From Clostridia bacterium (lineage in GTDB: Bacteria; Acidobacteriota; Terriglobia; Terriglobales; Acidobacteriaceae): a DNA stretch of 64,000 nt. Location of the stretch: assembly GCA_035561135.1 (NCBI GenBank), contig DATMYA010000085.1:62001-126000 (forward strand), read 5' to 3'. The notes under the pieces are model-generated. The model saw nothing but the letters and a program-made list of their open reading frames with translations. It searched no databases and had not been told where the DNA came from. Shown one piece after another: positions 53,403 to 62,524 of this stretch. The position numbers were made by a program, and so were the translations under genes. The stretch's first letter is position 1. Every line of letters begins with the position of its first letter.

Positions 53403-54470
53403 TTACAGGCGATCCAGGTAGTGTTCTTCACTCAAGCTCCGCAGAAGTTCCGCACCCGATTCAGGAGTGATGTCTCGCTGCGGACTTGCCAGCATTTCAT
53501 AACCAACCATGAACTTCCGCACAGTCGCCGAGCGAAGCAGTGGCGGATAGAAGTGCGCATGGAAGTGCCACTCCGGATGTTCCTGCCCATCCGTGGGACG
53601 CTGATGAAAACCCATCGAGTACGGAAACGAGACTTGGAACAGGTTGTCATAGCGGATGGTCAGCCGCCGCAAAATGTCTGCGAGCGAGTTTCGCTGCGCA
53701 TCTGTAAGCGCGGCGATATCGGTGACGTGCTGCTTGCTCAAGACAAGGCTTTCAAACGGCCATATCGCCCAGAAAGGCACAACCGCGATGAAGTGCTCGT
53801 TCTCGCAGATAACTCTCTGGTTGATCGCCAGCTCGGTTTCGACGTAGTCGCACAGCAGGCAGGCGCCGTTCTTTGCTCGATATTCGATGAAGGCCGACTG
53901 CTCTTTTAACGGTTCATTGGGAATGCTCTCGTTGGCCCAAATCTGGCAGTGCGGGTGAGGATTGCTGCAACCCATCATCGCACCGCGATTTTCAAAGATT
54001 TGAACGTGGTTGATGTGCGGCAACTGACCTAGCTCGGAGTACTGCTCCGCCCACACATCGACGACATTGCGGATTTTGAAGGCCTCCATGCGAGCGAGGG
54101 TCAGATCGTGTCGCGGTGAAAAGCACACCACTTTGCAGATTCCGCGCTCGCTTTGAGCGACGAGTAAGCCGCGGCCGTCCACGTCGATGTTGAAGTCGCG
54201 CACCTCAGGCTTCAGCGCCGCGAAATCGTTTTCGAAAATGAACGTCTCGCTGTAGTGCGGGTTCCTGGCATCGCCTGCCCTGGGATTCCCCGGACAGAGA
54301 TAGCAGGCGGGATCGTACTCAACAGAAGCGGGAACAGCCTGTTTCTCTACCTGCCCCTGCCAGGGACGCTGTGTCCTGTGCGGCGAAACCAGGATCCAGT
54401 CGCGCGTCAGCGGATTGTATCTGCGATGGGGAGATTGGGTGAACTCTTGAGCGAACTCGGACAGGTCCAT
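53403..54470 (-). CDS. galT: Galactose-1-phosphate uridylyltransferase
   Basis: 355 residues from the ATG at 54470 (CAGGAA upstream); the ATG at 54491 would overlap galE by 17 nt. Zinc-type Cys pair in CYLCPGN, the catalytic block [11 protein letters not shown] with the nucleophilic His, and a C-terminal [13 protein letters not shown]. It exchanges UMP between UDP-glucose and galactose-1-phosphate. It begins 4 bp after the galE stop, so the two are coupled; galK follows after 72 bp. Confidence 0.95.
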   Translation of the reverse strand: MDLSEFAQEFTQSPHRRYNPLTRDWILVSPHRTQRPWQGQVEKQAVPASVEYDPACYLCPGNPRAGDARNPHYSETFIFENDFAALKPEVRDFNIDVDGRGLLVAQSERGICKVVCFSPRHDLTLARMEAFKIRNVVDVWAEQYSELGQLPHINHVQIFENRGAMMGCSNPHPHCQIWANESIPNEPLKEQSAFIEYRAKNGACLLCDYVETELAINQRVICENEHFIAVVPFWAIWPFESLVLSKQHVTDIAALTDAQRNSLADILRRLTIRYDNLFQVSFPYSMGFHQRPTDGQEHPEWHFHAHFYPPLLRSATVRKFMVGYEMLASPQRDITPESGAELLRSLSEEHYLDRL

Positions 54471-54474
54471 GGCG

Positions 54475-55461
54475 CTATTCCTGGTAGCCATTCGGATGAT
54501 TGCGCCTCCACTCCCACGCGCTGGCGATGATGCCGTCCAGCTCCGAGTGCCTCGGAGCCCAGTTCAGTTCCTTCTTGATTTTCTCTGAACTTGCTACCAG
54601 AACAGCGGGATCACCGGCACGCCGCGTCGCTTCCACGGCTTCGATCTGTCTGCCAGTCACGCGCCGTGCGGCTTCGATGACCTCTCGAACCGAGAAACCC
54701 GACCCATTGCCAAGGTTATAAATCAGACGTTCAGGCGCGGCGCTTTTGCCCAGCGCATCCAGGGCGAGAACATGGGCGCTGGCAAGGTCCTGCACATGTA
54801 TGTAATCCCGCACGCACGTCCCATCCGGCGTCGGATAGTCCGTTCCATAGATGGCGACGCTCTTGCGGCGTCCAAGCGCAGCTTCCAAAACGATTGGAAT
54901 CAGGTGTGTTTCGGGACTGTGATCCTCGCCTAAGTCAGCGGTGGCTCCTGCCGCATTGAAGTAGCGCAGGCTTGCATAAGCCAGGCCATGCAAGCGGTTG
55001 AACCACTCCAGCATGCGCTCGACGAGCAGCTTCGACTCGCCGTAGGCGTTCGTGGGCAGCAGGCGATCCTGCTCCAGAATCGGCGTGCGCTCAGGGTTGC
55101 CGTACAGCGCCGCGGTAGAGGAAAAGACAACTCGCGGAACCTTGTGCTCGAGCACAGCTTCAAGCAGCGCCAGGGCGTTGGCAGTGTTATTCCGGAAGTA
55201 CTTCTCCGGGACCTGCATCGACTCACCAGCTTCAATGAACGCCGCGAAATGGAGGACTCCATCGAAACCGCTGCGCAGCAGGGCAGCGAGCGAGGCTCGA
55301 TCGGATATGTCGCCCACCACGAGTCTCGCCCCGCCGGTGACCGCCGTTCTATGTCCGTTGCTCAAATTGTCGAACACAGTGACGTCATGTCCGGCCTTAA
55401 GCAGTTCGAGCGTGACGACACTGCCGATGTAACCGGCGCCACCTGTCACCAGTACCTTCAT
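54475..55461 (-). CDS. galE: UDP-glucose 4-epimerase
   Basis: 328 residues from the ATG at 55461 ([20 protein letters not shown]). NAD site GGAGYIG, catalytic Ser in [10 protein letters not shown] and Tyr-x3-Lys in YGESK, and the [11 protein letters not shown] block. It interconverts UDP-galactose and UDP-glucose with bound NAD. First gene of the gal operon; its upstream region (55462-55797) is shared with the divergent lacI-type gene and carries two operator-like sites. The product also feeds polysaccharide synthesis, whose export genes start 7 kb away. Confidence 0.96.
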   Translation of the reverse strand: MKVLVTGGAGYIGSVVTLELLKAGHDVTVFDNLSNGHRTAVTGGARLVVGDISDRASLAALLRSGFDGVLHFAAFIEAGESMQVPEKYFRNNTANALALLEAVLEHKVPRVVFSSTAALYGNPERTPILEQDRLLPTNAYGESKLLVERMLEWFNRLHGLAYASLRYFNAAGATADLGEDHSPETHLIPIVLEAALGRRKSVAIYGTDYPTPDGTCVRDYIHVQDLASAHVLALDALGKSAAPERLIYNLGNGSGFSVREVIEAARRVTGRQIEAVEATRRAGDPAVLVASSEKIKKELNWAPRHSELDGIIASAWEWRRNHPNGYQE

Positions 55462-55556
55462 GGCGTTTTTTCTTTCTGCTCTGACTATCTGCCGGGCTCC
55501 ATCATCCCGCGGTAATACCGCGAAATAGCCCGATAACTCAGAACGTAATGCATTAG

Positions 55557-55570
55557 TGTAATCGCTTACA
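55557..55570. promoter_or_regulatory. LacI-type operator 1 (gal side)
   Basis: TGTAATCGCTTACA, an almost perfect palindrome with the central CG typical of LacI-family sites. It lies 96 bp before galE. Confidence 0.75.
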
Positions 55571-55703
55571 TAAATCAAAGTAAAGATCGCTATTGGACAT
55601 CGTTGCCGTCGAACAACGACAAAGCGTGCGGGCGAAGCAGCAAAGCAACGCAATGTTTCACTCGGCACTCTCGCGAAGAAGAAGAACGTCTATTGTTGTG
55701 ATA

Positions 55704-55717
55704 TGTAAGCGGTTGCA
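55704..55717. promoter_or_regulatory. LacI-type operator 2 (regulator side)
   Basis: TGTAAGCGGTTGCA: 11 of 14 bases match operator 1, with the same TGTAA half site. It lies 81 bp before the regulator ATG. The two sites are 147 bp apart, which would allow DNA looping. Confidence 0.65.
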
Positions 55718-55759
55718 CATAAATCTATTAGCAATGTCTCTCGTAAACCTCGTTTAGCC

Positions 55760-55765
55760 TATAAT
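55760..55765 (+). promoter_or_regulatory. -10 box of the LacI-type gene
   Basis: Perfect TATAAT 32 bp before the ATG. No clear -35 is seen. Confidence 0.5.
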
Positions 55766-55797
55766 GCCGAACGTTCCTTAACCAGAGATAAAGGCTC

Positions 55798-56829
55798 ATG
55801 AACATCAAGCAGGTTGCCGCGCAAGCGAAGCTTTCTACCGCAACGGTTTCGCGCACGATCAACGGCAGTTCGTTCGTAAATCCGCGCACGGCGGAGAAAG
55901 TCTGGCGTGCTGTTCATGCACTGGGATACTACCCCAACACCCAGGCAAGGTCTCTGGCGGCGGGACGCAGCCGCACATTCGGCTTAATCATTTCCGACAT
56001 CGTGAACCCGTTCTTTCCCGAAATCGTGAAAGGCTTCGAGGACACCGCCATCCAGCGCGGTTACGAAGTCATGATGGCCAATACCAACTACGATCCGCAC
56101 AGAATGACCCTCGCGGTTCGCCGGATGATCGAGCGAAAAGTCGATGGCGTCGCCGTGATGACATCCGAAATCGACCGTTCGCTGACCGACGAACTCGCCA
56201 AGCGCGGCTTATCCATCGTTTTCCTGGATGTCGGCAAACCGCGCGAACGCACGACGAATATCGCAGTTGATTACCCCGGTGGTATTCGGCAGGCAGTGCA
56301 GCATCTCGTTTCGCTGGGGCATCGCCGCATTGGGTTTATCAGCGGTCCGCAAACGCTGAAATCGGCTCGCGTTCGCCGCTCGGCATTTCTGCATTGCATT
56401 CGCGAATTCCGCATGGCCGACACAGAAAATCTTGTAGTTGAAGCCAATCACAAAATAGATGGCGGAGAAGCCGCAATGCGTCAACTGCTCGCCCGGCGTC
56501 ACATCCCCACCGCTGTGCTTACGTCCAATGACTTGAGTGCGGTCGGCGCGCTGCGGGCGATCTCCCAAGCCGGACTTGATGTTCCGTCCGATGTCTCAGT
56601 GGTCGGCTTTGACGACATTGAGATCAGCCAGTACACGAGCCCCGCACTCACAACAGTTCGCCTGTCGCGTGAGGAACTGGGGCGGACGGCGTTCGACGCG
56701 CTTCTCGAACTTACGGAAGGCACGGGGTCGAAGGGGCAGGAGATCGTCGTGCGCACAAGCCTCGTAGTCAGAAAGTCCACTGCGCCCGTACGATCGAGAA
56801 GAGCGACGTCCAAGTCACACTCGGCATAG
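55798..56829 (+). CDS. LacI-family regulator of the gal operon
   Basis: 343 residues. N-terminal HTH and hinge: MNIKQVAAQAKLSTATVSRT with the following INGSSFVNPRTAEKV, then ALGYYPNTQARSLA. The sugar-binding core has GLIISDIVNPFFPEIVKGFE, VDGVAVMTSEID, GHRRIGFISGP and DVSVVGFDDIEISQYTSPAL. Divergent from galE with two LacI-type palindromes in between, so it most likely represses galETK and itself. The inducer is presumably galactose or a derivative (inference). Confidence 0.93.
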   Translation: MNIKQVAAQAKLSTATVSRTINGSSFVNPRTAEKVWRAVHALGYYPNTQARSLAAGRSRTFGLIISDIVNPFFPEIVKGFEDTAIQRGYEVMMANTNYDPHRMTLAVRRMIERKVDGVAVMTSEIDRSLTDELAKRGLSIVFLDVGKPRERTTNIAVDYPGGIRQAVQHLVSLGHRRIGFISGPQTLKSARVRRSAFLHCIREFRMADTENLVVEANHKIDGGEAAMRQLLARRHIPTAVLTSNDLSAVGALRAISQAGLDVPSDVSVVGFDDIEISQYTSPALTTVRLSREELGRTAFDALLELTEGTGSKGQEIVVRTSLVVRKSTAPVRSRRATSKSHSA

Positions 56830-56859
56830 CAGAAACTAGCGATTCCAAAGTACGATGCC

Positions 56860-58131
56860 TCATTCGGCACCGGCCGCTTTCAACTGCAAGTCAAAGACAA
56901 GAACGTAGGGATTTGAAGTCACGCTTACGAGATAAGTCGACGGGGAATTCAGTTCCATAACGAGCCGCACGACGCCTTTGCCGTATCTCCCCAGCCTGAA
57001 GATCTTTACCGCCCCAGCCGGTGCGATGCCCGCCGTCTTCAACTGCTTCGGCAGTTGCACGCCCTGTAGGTCCACATAGATGCGCGGCGGGGCCGAAAGC
57101 TCGCGCACCTGGAACTGCCTCGGTTCGCTCAGGCGGATTGAGACGAATGTGTGTCCCGGAGTGACCTGCGTAGCGACGGTATCAATCGTGGGCGACGAGT
57201 CTCCAGCATCCCTCACCCCTGCGGCAGCAGCCGACACTTCCAGCGGGAAGGGGAACTCCTCCACCCGGAATGTGGGCTGTGTCTCAGGCGTTATGGACGC
57301 GGGCCGCTCGGTTTGTGCCGCACCCGACACGGGCGACTTGGCCTTGTCACCCGGTCGCGCGAAGTGCCACCACATCCCTCCGCTGCAAGCCATCGCCAGC
57401 ACCACCGCGAGTAACAGTAGAGTCTGCAGAGCCGCACGGGGTTGGGTCAGCTCGGGGCTCGGCATCGCAGCTTCGGCATTGACTGTGAAGATGACAGCAC
57501 CATCCGGAACTTTTTCATGCTCGGCGGCTGCAACGGCGATTCGTGCGCTGTCACTTGCTTCCCGCTGAGGGGCTATCCCAACCGGTTGCCATCGCAGCAG
57601 TCTCACTACCTCGCGCGCGAGCATCTGCAGAACACGAAGGTCATGGTTCGTGAAGTGATTGGGCGCTTCGGAGAATACGCCGATGACGCCCGCGGGCTGC
57701 ACACCATCCTGCACACCGCGCAGCAGCGGGACATAGATGATCGAGCGAACGCCAAACGTCCGGGAGTGCAAGCGGTCCACGATGGGGTGCGTCTCGGTGT
57801 CTAGGCAAACCTGTGGTGTGCCTGTCCGAATACATTCGGCGGCGAGACCGATGCCGGCCTGCGGCCGCGAGCCTGTTTGTGGCGCGGCCTCTCCGCTCCG
57901 CGCCACACATTCGATCTGCTGCTGATGCGAGATAGCGATGGCCGCGCCGGAAGCCATCGTGGCGAAGCGTGCCTGTTGCGCCAGTGTTGCGAGTTCGGAG
58001 CGGATGCGACGCCCGCTCCCGACCTGAAGCCCAGAGGCAAATGCCAGCAGTGCCTGAAGATTGTGCCCTTGGGCGTCGGGTTCCGGCACCCAGCGCGAGG
58101 ACAGTCTGCGCGGAGACTTGGGTGTCGGCAT
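56860..58131 (-). CDS. GAF-transmembrane-AMIN fusion protein
   Basis: 423 residues in three parts. A GAF-type sensor (about 25-185, with SIIYVPLLRGVQDGVQPAGV and IGVFSEAPNHFTNHDLRVLQ) is cytosolic. One helix follows (TLLLLAVVLAMACSGGMWW, about 235-255). The outer part is a Pro/Ser linker and an AMIN domain (about 320-420: TFVSIRLSEPRQFQVRELSA, PPRIYVDLQGVQLP, RLGRYGKGVVRLVMELNSP). AMIN domains target proteins to peptidoglycan or to secretins. Linking an inner GAF sensor to an outer AMIN domain by one helix is unusual. It neighbours PilZ and sigma-54 regulators and may sense or shape envelope export. Function inferred only. Confidence 0.75.
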   Translation of the reverse strand: MPTPKSPRRLSSRWVPEPDAQGHNLQALLAFASGLQVGSGRRIRSELATLAQQARFATMASGAAIAISHQQQIECVARSGEAAPQTGSRPQAGIGLAAECIRTGTPQVCLDTETHPIVDRLHSRTFGVRSIIYVPLLRGVQDGVQPAGVIGVFSEAPNHFTNHDLRVLQMLAREVVRLLRWQPVGIAPQREASDSARIAVAAAEHEKVPDGAVIFTVNAEAAMPSPELTQPRAALQTLLLLAVVLAMACSGGMWWHFARPGDKAKSPVSGAAQTERPASITPETQPTFRVEEFPFPLEVSAAAAGVRDAGDSSPTIDTVATQVTPGHTFVSIRLSEPRQFQVRELSAPPRIYVDLQGVQLPKQLKTAGIAPAGAVKIFRLGRYGKGVVRLVMELNSPSTYLVSVTSNPYVLVFDLQLKAAGAE

Positions 58132-58247
58132 GGCTTCTTAGCGTGCGTGCCTTTGCATGCTGTTGATGGAGTTCAGGGTAGCGCAATACGCTGCAGGCGC
58201 GACGGAGACGTGCCCCAGAGGCTCGTAACAATTAACAATCCAATGAT

Positions 58248-58607
58248 CTAAGCTTTGGCAGTACGCGCTGAGTAGGCTTCGGGACTGAATTCATATCGTC
58301 TGATCTGGACGGCCACCCCGTGCCGATATCCGATATCATCTGACTTCTCAACCCGGACCACTGTGCCCCAGAATTGCACGTGCAACGGATTGGTGGTCGT
58401 CAGGTCGGGCCCAAACGTCAGGACGAACTGAATCTTCTCTCCGACTTCGATGGGTTCGTTCACTCGGAAGAATGCCCCGCTGGCACTCACATCCCTGGTC
58501 TCGCCGCGGACACCGGTGTTTTCCGGCAGTGCGTTGTGCAGTCTGAGCTCAGTCCCAATCGACAGAGGGAAGCGCCGATGGTTACGTTTGTCTTGGGCGA
58601 AATCCAT
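58248..58607 (-). CDS. PilZ-domain protein
   Basis: 119 residues from the ATG at 58607 (GGTGA 8 nt upstream). PilZ marks: RNHRR (R-x3-R, 8-12) and DVSASGAFFRV (D-x-S-x2-G), the two parts that bind cyclic-di-GMP. It is a single-domain receptor, typical of motility or polysaccharide control. A near-consensus sigma-54 promoter (58658-58673) puts the transcription start near 58647, which rules out the earlier ATG at 58643 as a normally led start. Confidence 0.88.
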   Translation of the reverse strand: MDFAQDKRNHRRFPLSIGTELRLHNALPENTGVRGETRDVSASGAFFRVNEPIEVGEKIQFVLTFGPDLTTTNPLHVQFWGTVVRVEKSDDIGYRHGVAVQIRRYEFSPEAYSARTAKA

Positions 58608-58657
58608 TGAACTAGTCACCATGGTCCCAATGATCTGAATCATCTGGCTAATCGAAG

Positions 58658-58673
58658 TGCAACTCGCTTGCCA
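58658..58673 (-). promoter_or_regulatory. Sigma-54 promoter of the PilZ gene
   Basis: On the minus strand: TGGCAAGCGAGTTGCA, against the consensus TGGCACG-N4-TTGCA. GG and GC are 10 bp apart. The site is intergenic. Confidence 0.85.
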
Positions 58674-58808
58674 TCCATGGCAGCATCTGCCGTTTTGAGA
58701 CCGGCGACGTAAACCGTATGTTCCTCGTCAGTTAGCAACTGATTTCCACAGGCGCAAGAATTTGCTCATTGCATGTGTGAAGTATTCTGTCGCTATTGAG
58801 AAACAATC

Positions 58809-60197
58809 TTACGCTGATGGCACGCCAGTCTCGACCGGCTTATCAATGCCATACTGCTTGATCTTGTACAGCAGGGCCTTGTAGCTGATATTTAGCAAAG
58901 CGGCAGCGCGTTTCCGGTTCCAGGAAGTTTCCTGCAGCGCTTCACTGATGGCCTGCATCTCGGCTTCGCCCTTCACGTCGCGTGCGATCTGCTTCAGGTC
59001 ACCGGAGCTGGAGCGTGGACGGTCCGCCGACGGACGTGCTGCGGCTGCCGACGTCAGTTCCGTAATCACCGACGCTTCATCGCCAAAAACAAGATAGCGC
59101 TTCAGGAAGTTGTCCATCTCGCGCAGGTTTCCAGGCCACGCGTAATTGACGCATGCCTGCATCAGGCCCTCGGAAAATCCGAGCGGAGCTTTCGCATAGC
59201 GCTCCGCAAGACCCACCATCATGTGCTTCAGTAACAGCGGAATCTCCTCCCGGCGCTCGCGCAACGGGGGCATTTCCAGCGTGAAACCGTTCAGGCGATA
59301 GTACAGATCCTCGCGGAAAGTACGGTTCGCGATTGCCTGCTCCATGTTGATGTTCGTCGCAGCGAGGATACGAACATCGACCTGCACAATATTTCGACTG
59401 CCCAGACGGGAGAACTTCCCTTCCTGCAAAACCTGCAGCAGCTTCGCCTGAAGCGCTGGAGGCATCTCGCCGATTTCGTCCAGAAAGACGGTTCCGTTAT
59501 TAGCCAATTCGAAACGGCCCAGGCGCGTTTTGTTCGCGCCGGTGAAGGCTCCCTGTTCGTATCCAAACAACTCGCTTTCGAGGAGATCGGCTGGTACGGC
59601 GGCACAGTTGACCTTGAGGAACATGCGGTGGGCTCGCGCCGAATACTTGTGGATGAGTCGCGAAAGCACTTCCTTGCCTGTTCCGCTCTCGCCGAGAATA
59701 AGCAGTGGCAGGTCGGTCTTCGCGACCATCGCAGCCTGCGAGCGGAGTTTCTTCATCGCCGGAGAGCCGGCGAAAAAATATGTGCCGTTCCCGACATCGA
59801 TGGACTCCATCGACGCGTCCTCGGGCGAGTGCTTGAAGCATTGCCTTAAGACTTCCTGCAACTCCTCGTTATGAACCGGCTTGGAAAGATAGTCCTGCGC
59901 GCCCAACCGGATGGCATGAGCAACAAAGCGCGTGCCCGTCATGCACGACAACATGACAATCTTTATATCTGGCCGGATCATGCGAATGCGCCGCATCGTT
60001 TCCAGGCCGTCGAAGTCCGGCAGCATGTAGTCCAGGAGCACGAGGTCCGGATGCGGCTGCTTTTGAAAGTGCTCGAGGGCTTCCGTCCCAGTGCTGGCCC
60101 ACTGCAGGCGATAGCTGTCCGGTTCGATCAAACGCGCAATGTCTTTGACAGTGCTGGGCTCATCGTCAACAACGAGAATGGTTCCTGCGAAACTCAT
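58809..60197 (-). CDS. NtrC-family sigma-54 response regulator
   Basis: 462 residues: receiver domain (5-120, VVDDEP, phospho-Asp in VLLDYMLPD, LSKPVH), sigma-54 AAA+ domain (about 145-380: Walker A GESGTGKE, GAFTGA in GAFTGANKTRLGR, Walker B FLDEIGEM) and a C-terminal Fis-type HTH (SWNRKRAAALLNISYKALLY). The GAFTGA loop contacts sigma-54. It overlaps the histidine kinase gene by 4 nt, forming a coupled two-component pair. It probably acts on the sigma-54 promoters before the PilZ gene and the receiver-less activator (inference). Confidence 0.95.
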   Translation of the reverse strand: MSFAGTILVVDDEPSTVKDIARLIEPDSYRLQWASTGTEALEHFQKQPHPDLVLLDYMLPDFDGLETMRRIRMIRPDIKIVMLSCMTGTRFVAHAIRLGAQDYLSKPVHNEELQEVLRQCFKHSPEDASMESIDVGNGTYFFAGSPAMKKLRSQAAMVAKTDLPLLILGESGTGKEVLSRLIHKYSARAHRMFLKVNCAAVPADLLESELFGYEQGAFTGANKTRLGRFELANNGTVFLDEIGEMPPALQAKLLQVLQEGKFSRLGSRNIVQVDVRILAATNINMEQAIANRTFREDLYYRLNGFTLEMPPLRERREEIPLLLKHMMVGLAERYAKAPLGFSEGLMQACVNYAWPGNLREMDNFLKRYLVFGDEASVITELTSAAAARPSADRPRSSSGDLKQIARDVKGEAEMQAISEALQETSWNRKRAAALLNISYKALLYKIKQYGIDKPVETGVPSA

Positions 60198-61093
60198 GTC
60201 TGGTCTTCTGCTACCTCTGTGCTGTCATGCGTATAAGGGAGGAGAACTGCGAACTTGCTTCCTGCACCGGGCGAGCTTTCAACCCAGATCTTGCCATGAT
60301 GCGCATACACCAGGCGGCGCGCAATCGCAAGTCCCAAGCCTGAGCCTTCAATGCCCTTTGTTTGCCGCGGCACGCGGAAAAACTCCTGGAATATCTCCTG
60401 CTGAAATTCCGGGGCGATTCCCGACCCCGTATCGGAAACGGTAATACGCGCCGAATTCGGTTCCTGGTCGGAACGGCGGCGCCGGTCCATTGGGAAATTC
60501 TGGCCATCGAGTCGCCTGTCCCAGAAGTAAGGCTCGGCGTGCAGTTGCATCTTGCTGCCTTCCGGACTGTACTTGTACGCGTTCTCAAGCAGATTCGAAA
60601 TGATGTGCTGCACCTTGTAGTAGTCGAATGCAAATGGGCGAACGTCTTCCATAACGAAGCTGAAGTCGATCTGCTTGTCCCGGAATTTCGGGGCCCAGAA
60701 CGAAACCAGTTCGTTCAGACACAAATGTAAGTCGCCAACCGTAAACTGCAACTCGGCCTGGTCGAAACGTAAAGAATTGAAGTTAAGAAACTGGTTCACG
60801 AGCAGGAGAACCTGCCGGCGGCTGCGATGCAGTTCGCCGATAATCTCCAACTGCCGCGAGGTCAGCGGCCCTGGCTTGCCGCTCAGAAGCACTTCAAGAT
60901 ATCCGCCGAGTACGGCAAGCGGCGTTTTTAGTTCATGTGCGGCAATCGACATGGACGAACGGCACTGCTGACATCGTGCCGCGCCGGCCATATCCTGCTC
61001 TGTATCACTGCGATGGCAGACCTCCTGCACTCCTTCGGAGCATGGGACAGTTGCGTTTGGATTATTCACCTTTGCACTCGTAGGCTGTGCCAT
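60194..61093 (-). CDS. Histidine kinase, partner of the NtrC-type regulator
   Basis: 299 residues, no membrane helix and almost no sensor domain. A short N-terminus with Cys (CQQC) is followed by HisKA (IAAHELKTPLAVLGGYLEVL, phospho-His in AHELKTP) and HATPase_c (LLENAYKYSPEG N-box, SDTGSGIAPEF G1, GSGLGLAIARRLV G2). A cytosolic kinase with a CxxC-like segment near residue 40-45 could sense redox or a metal (inference). ATGA overlap with the response regulator. Divergent from the receiver-less activator. Confidence 0.92.
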   Translation of the reverse strand: MAQPTSAKVNNPNATVPCSEGVQEVCHRSDTEQDMAGAARCQQCRSSMSIAAHELKTPLAVLGGYLEVLLSGKPGPLTSRQLEIIGELHRSRRQVLLLVNQFLNFNSLRFDQAELQFTVGDLHLCLNELVSFWAPKFRDKQIDFSFVMEDVRPFAFDYYKVQHIISNLLENAYKYSPEGSKMQLHAEPYFWDRRLDGQNFPMDRRRRSDQEPNSARITVSDTGSGIAPEFQQEIFQEFFRVPRQTKGIEGSGLGLAIARRLVYAHHGKIWVESSPGAGSKFAVLLPYTHDSTEVAEDQT

Positions 61094-61400
61094 GCTGGCC
61101 TTCCCGGGGGAAACAACTATTTATGACGGACTGATACAGAATGGGGACTTCGCTTGAGTACAAGGCAAATTGAAGCGTCTGTCAAGGGAGTTGAATATAG
61201 ATCGGTAGCCACCCGAATCTTGGTATCCAATCCAGATTCAAGAAGAAAGTGTTTTCCCTGTGTGCAAAGATTTGCTCTTTTAAGTGCAGGGTTCCTGCAA
61301 TTCACCCATCTGCGCAACCACCCGCGATAAATGTGCAGAACGTTGCATGTTCAACGGCTTTGCGGCGCTATAAGCCAGCAAACGAGCGCGACTCCCGGTT
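61094..61400. other. Divergent control region
   Basis: About 350 bp between the kinase and the receiver-less activator. Apart from the sigma-54 promoter at its right end, no palindrome or -10 of quality was recognised; activator binding sites are expected here. Confidence 0.4.
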
Positions 61401-61416
61401 TGGCGCTCTGAATGCA
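61401..61416 (+). promoter_or_regulatory. Sigma-54 promoter of the receiver-less activator
   Basis: TGGCGCTCTGAATGCA: GG and GC 10 bp apart, matching the -24/-12 pattern. Start expected near 61427, so the gene must start at 61445 and not at the ATG at 61412, which lies inside the -12 element. Confidence 0.7.
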
Positions 61417-61444
61417 AGTAGCGGAACAGACATCCTGTTTCCGC

Positions 61445-62524
61445 ATGATAGCGAACTCAAAAAACTCGACAGACCCTTTCGGTCAACTGCCGCCCGACGA
61501 TATCGTCTTTGGCCGCACCCCCGAGATGCTTGCGCTGCGTGACAAGCTTCAACGCGTCGCGCGGTCAAACGTCCCTGTTCTCATCAACGGCGAGAGCGGC
61601 ACCGGCAAGGAAATCATCGCCAAGCTGGTGCACCGATATTCCGCGGCGAACGGTTCTCCGTTCGTCAAGGTCAACTGCCCTGCCATCCCAGGCACATTGC
61701 TGGAGAGCGAACTCTTCGGATACGAGCGCGGAGCTTTCACCGGAGCCTATGCCGATAAACCCGGACGCGTTGAGCTTGCGGACGGCGGCACGCTTTTCCT
61801 GGATGAAATTTCCGAACTTGATGCCAGCCTTCAGTCCAAGCTCTTGCAGGTCTTGCAGGATGGACAATTCTGCCGCATCGGCGCGCAAGAGGATCAGAAG
61901 GTTGATGTTCGTCTCGTCTGCGCCACCAACCGCGACATGCAGGAAGAGACGGAGTTGGGCAGATTCCGGCGTGACTTGTTTTATCGCATCGCCGTCGTAA
62001 CGCTTTCCCTTCCGCCGCTGCGTCACCGCATTGCCGACTTGCCGGAAATGACTCGCTATCTGCTCAACGTGCAGCAGCAAAAGCTGAATGGGACGGCGAA
62101 GCCCATCAGTCCATCCGTGATTCGCCAGATGCAGCTCTACGCGTGGCCAGGGAACATTCGGCAACTCGAAAACGTTATCAAGCGCTACGTCATCCTGGGC
62201 ACCGACGACGTAATCCTTGCCGAACTCGCCGGTTCCCGCACGGAAGACCTTCGGGTTGCGCCTGACGGGGCCTGTTCGCTTCGTTCCCTGACCCGCCAGG
62301 CGGTTCGCAAACTCGAAGCGCAGGTCATTCTTGGCGCACTCGAATCGAACCACTGGAATCGCAAGCGTGCTGCGCGTGCCCTGAACATCAGTTACCGGGG
62401 GCTTCTCTACAAGCTGAAGGAAGTTGGAATCGCCGGGCCGCGCAGCCGAAGCACTGTCGTTAAAACCCAGCCCGAAGAATCCGGTCCCGTTCCAGTCGAG
62501 AAAGGTGCAACAGATGAAATTTAA
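61445..62524 (+). CDS. Sigma-54 activator without receiver domain
   Basis: 359 residues. It begins almost at once with the AAA+ domain: FGRTPEMLALRDKLQRVARS, Walker A GESGTGKE, ESELFGYERGAFTGAYADKP, FLDEISELD, and LFYRIAVVTLSLPPLRHR. It ends with a Fis-type HTH (HWNRKRAARALNISYRGLLY). With no receiver or sensor, it should be active when made or be controlled by a partner. Its own promoter is of sigma-54 type, so it is probably switched on by the neighbouring NtrC-type regulator. Its stop overlaps the export gene by 11 nt, so it heads the polysaccharide operon. Confidence 0.93.
   Translation: MIANSKNSTDPFGQLPPDDIVFGRTPEMLALRDKLQRVARSNVPVLINGESGTGKEIIAKLVHRYSAANGSPFVKVNCPAIPGTLLESELFGYERGAFTGAYADKPGRVELADGGTLFLDEISELDASLQSKLLQVLQDGQFCRIGAQEDQKVDVRLVCATNRDMQEETELGRFRRDLFYRIAVVTLSLPPLRHRIADLPEMTRYLLNVQQQKLNGTAKPISPSVIRQMQLYAWPGNIRQLENVIKRYVILGTDDVILAELAGSRTEDLRVAPDGACSLRSLTRQAVRKLEAQVILGALESNHWNRKRAARALNISYRGLLYKLKEVGIAGPRSRSTVVKTQPEESGPVPVEKGATDEI

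Noticed and set aside
61412..61444. Upstream start of the receiver-less activator at 61412
   Set aside because: It lies inside the -12 element of the sigma-54 promoter.
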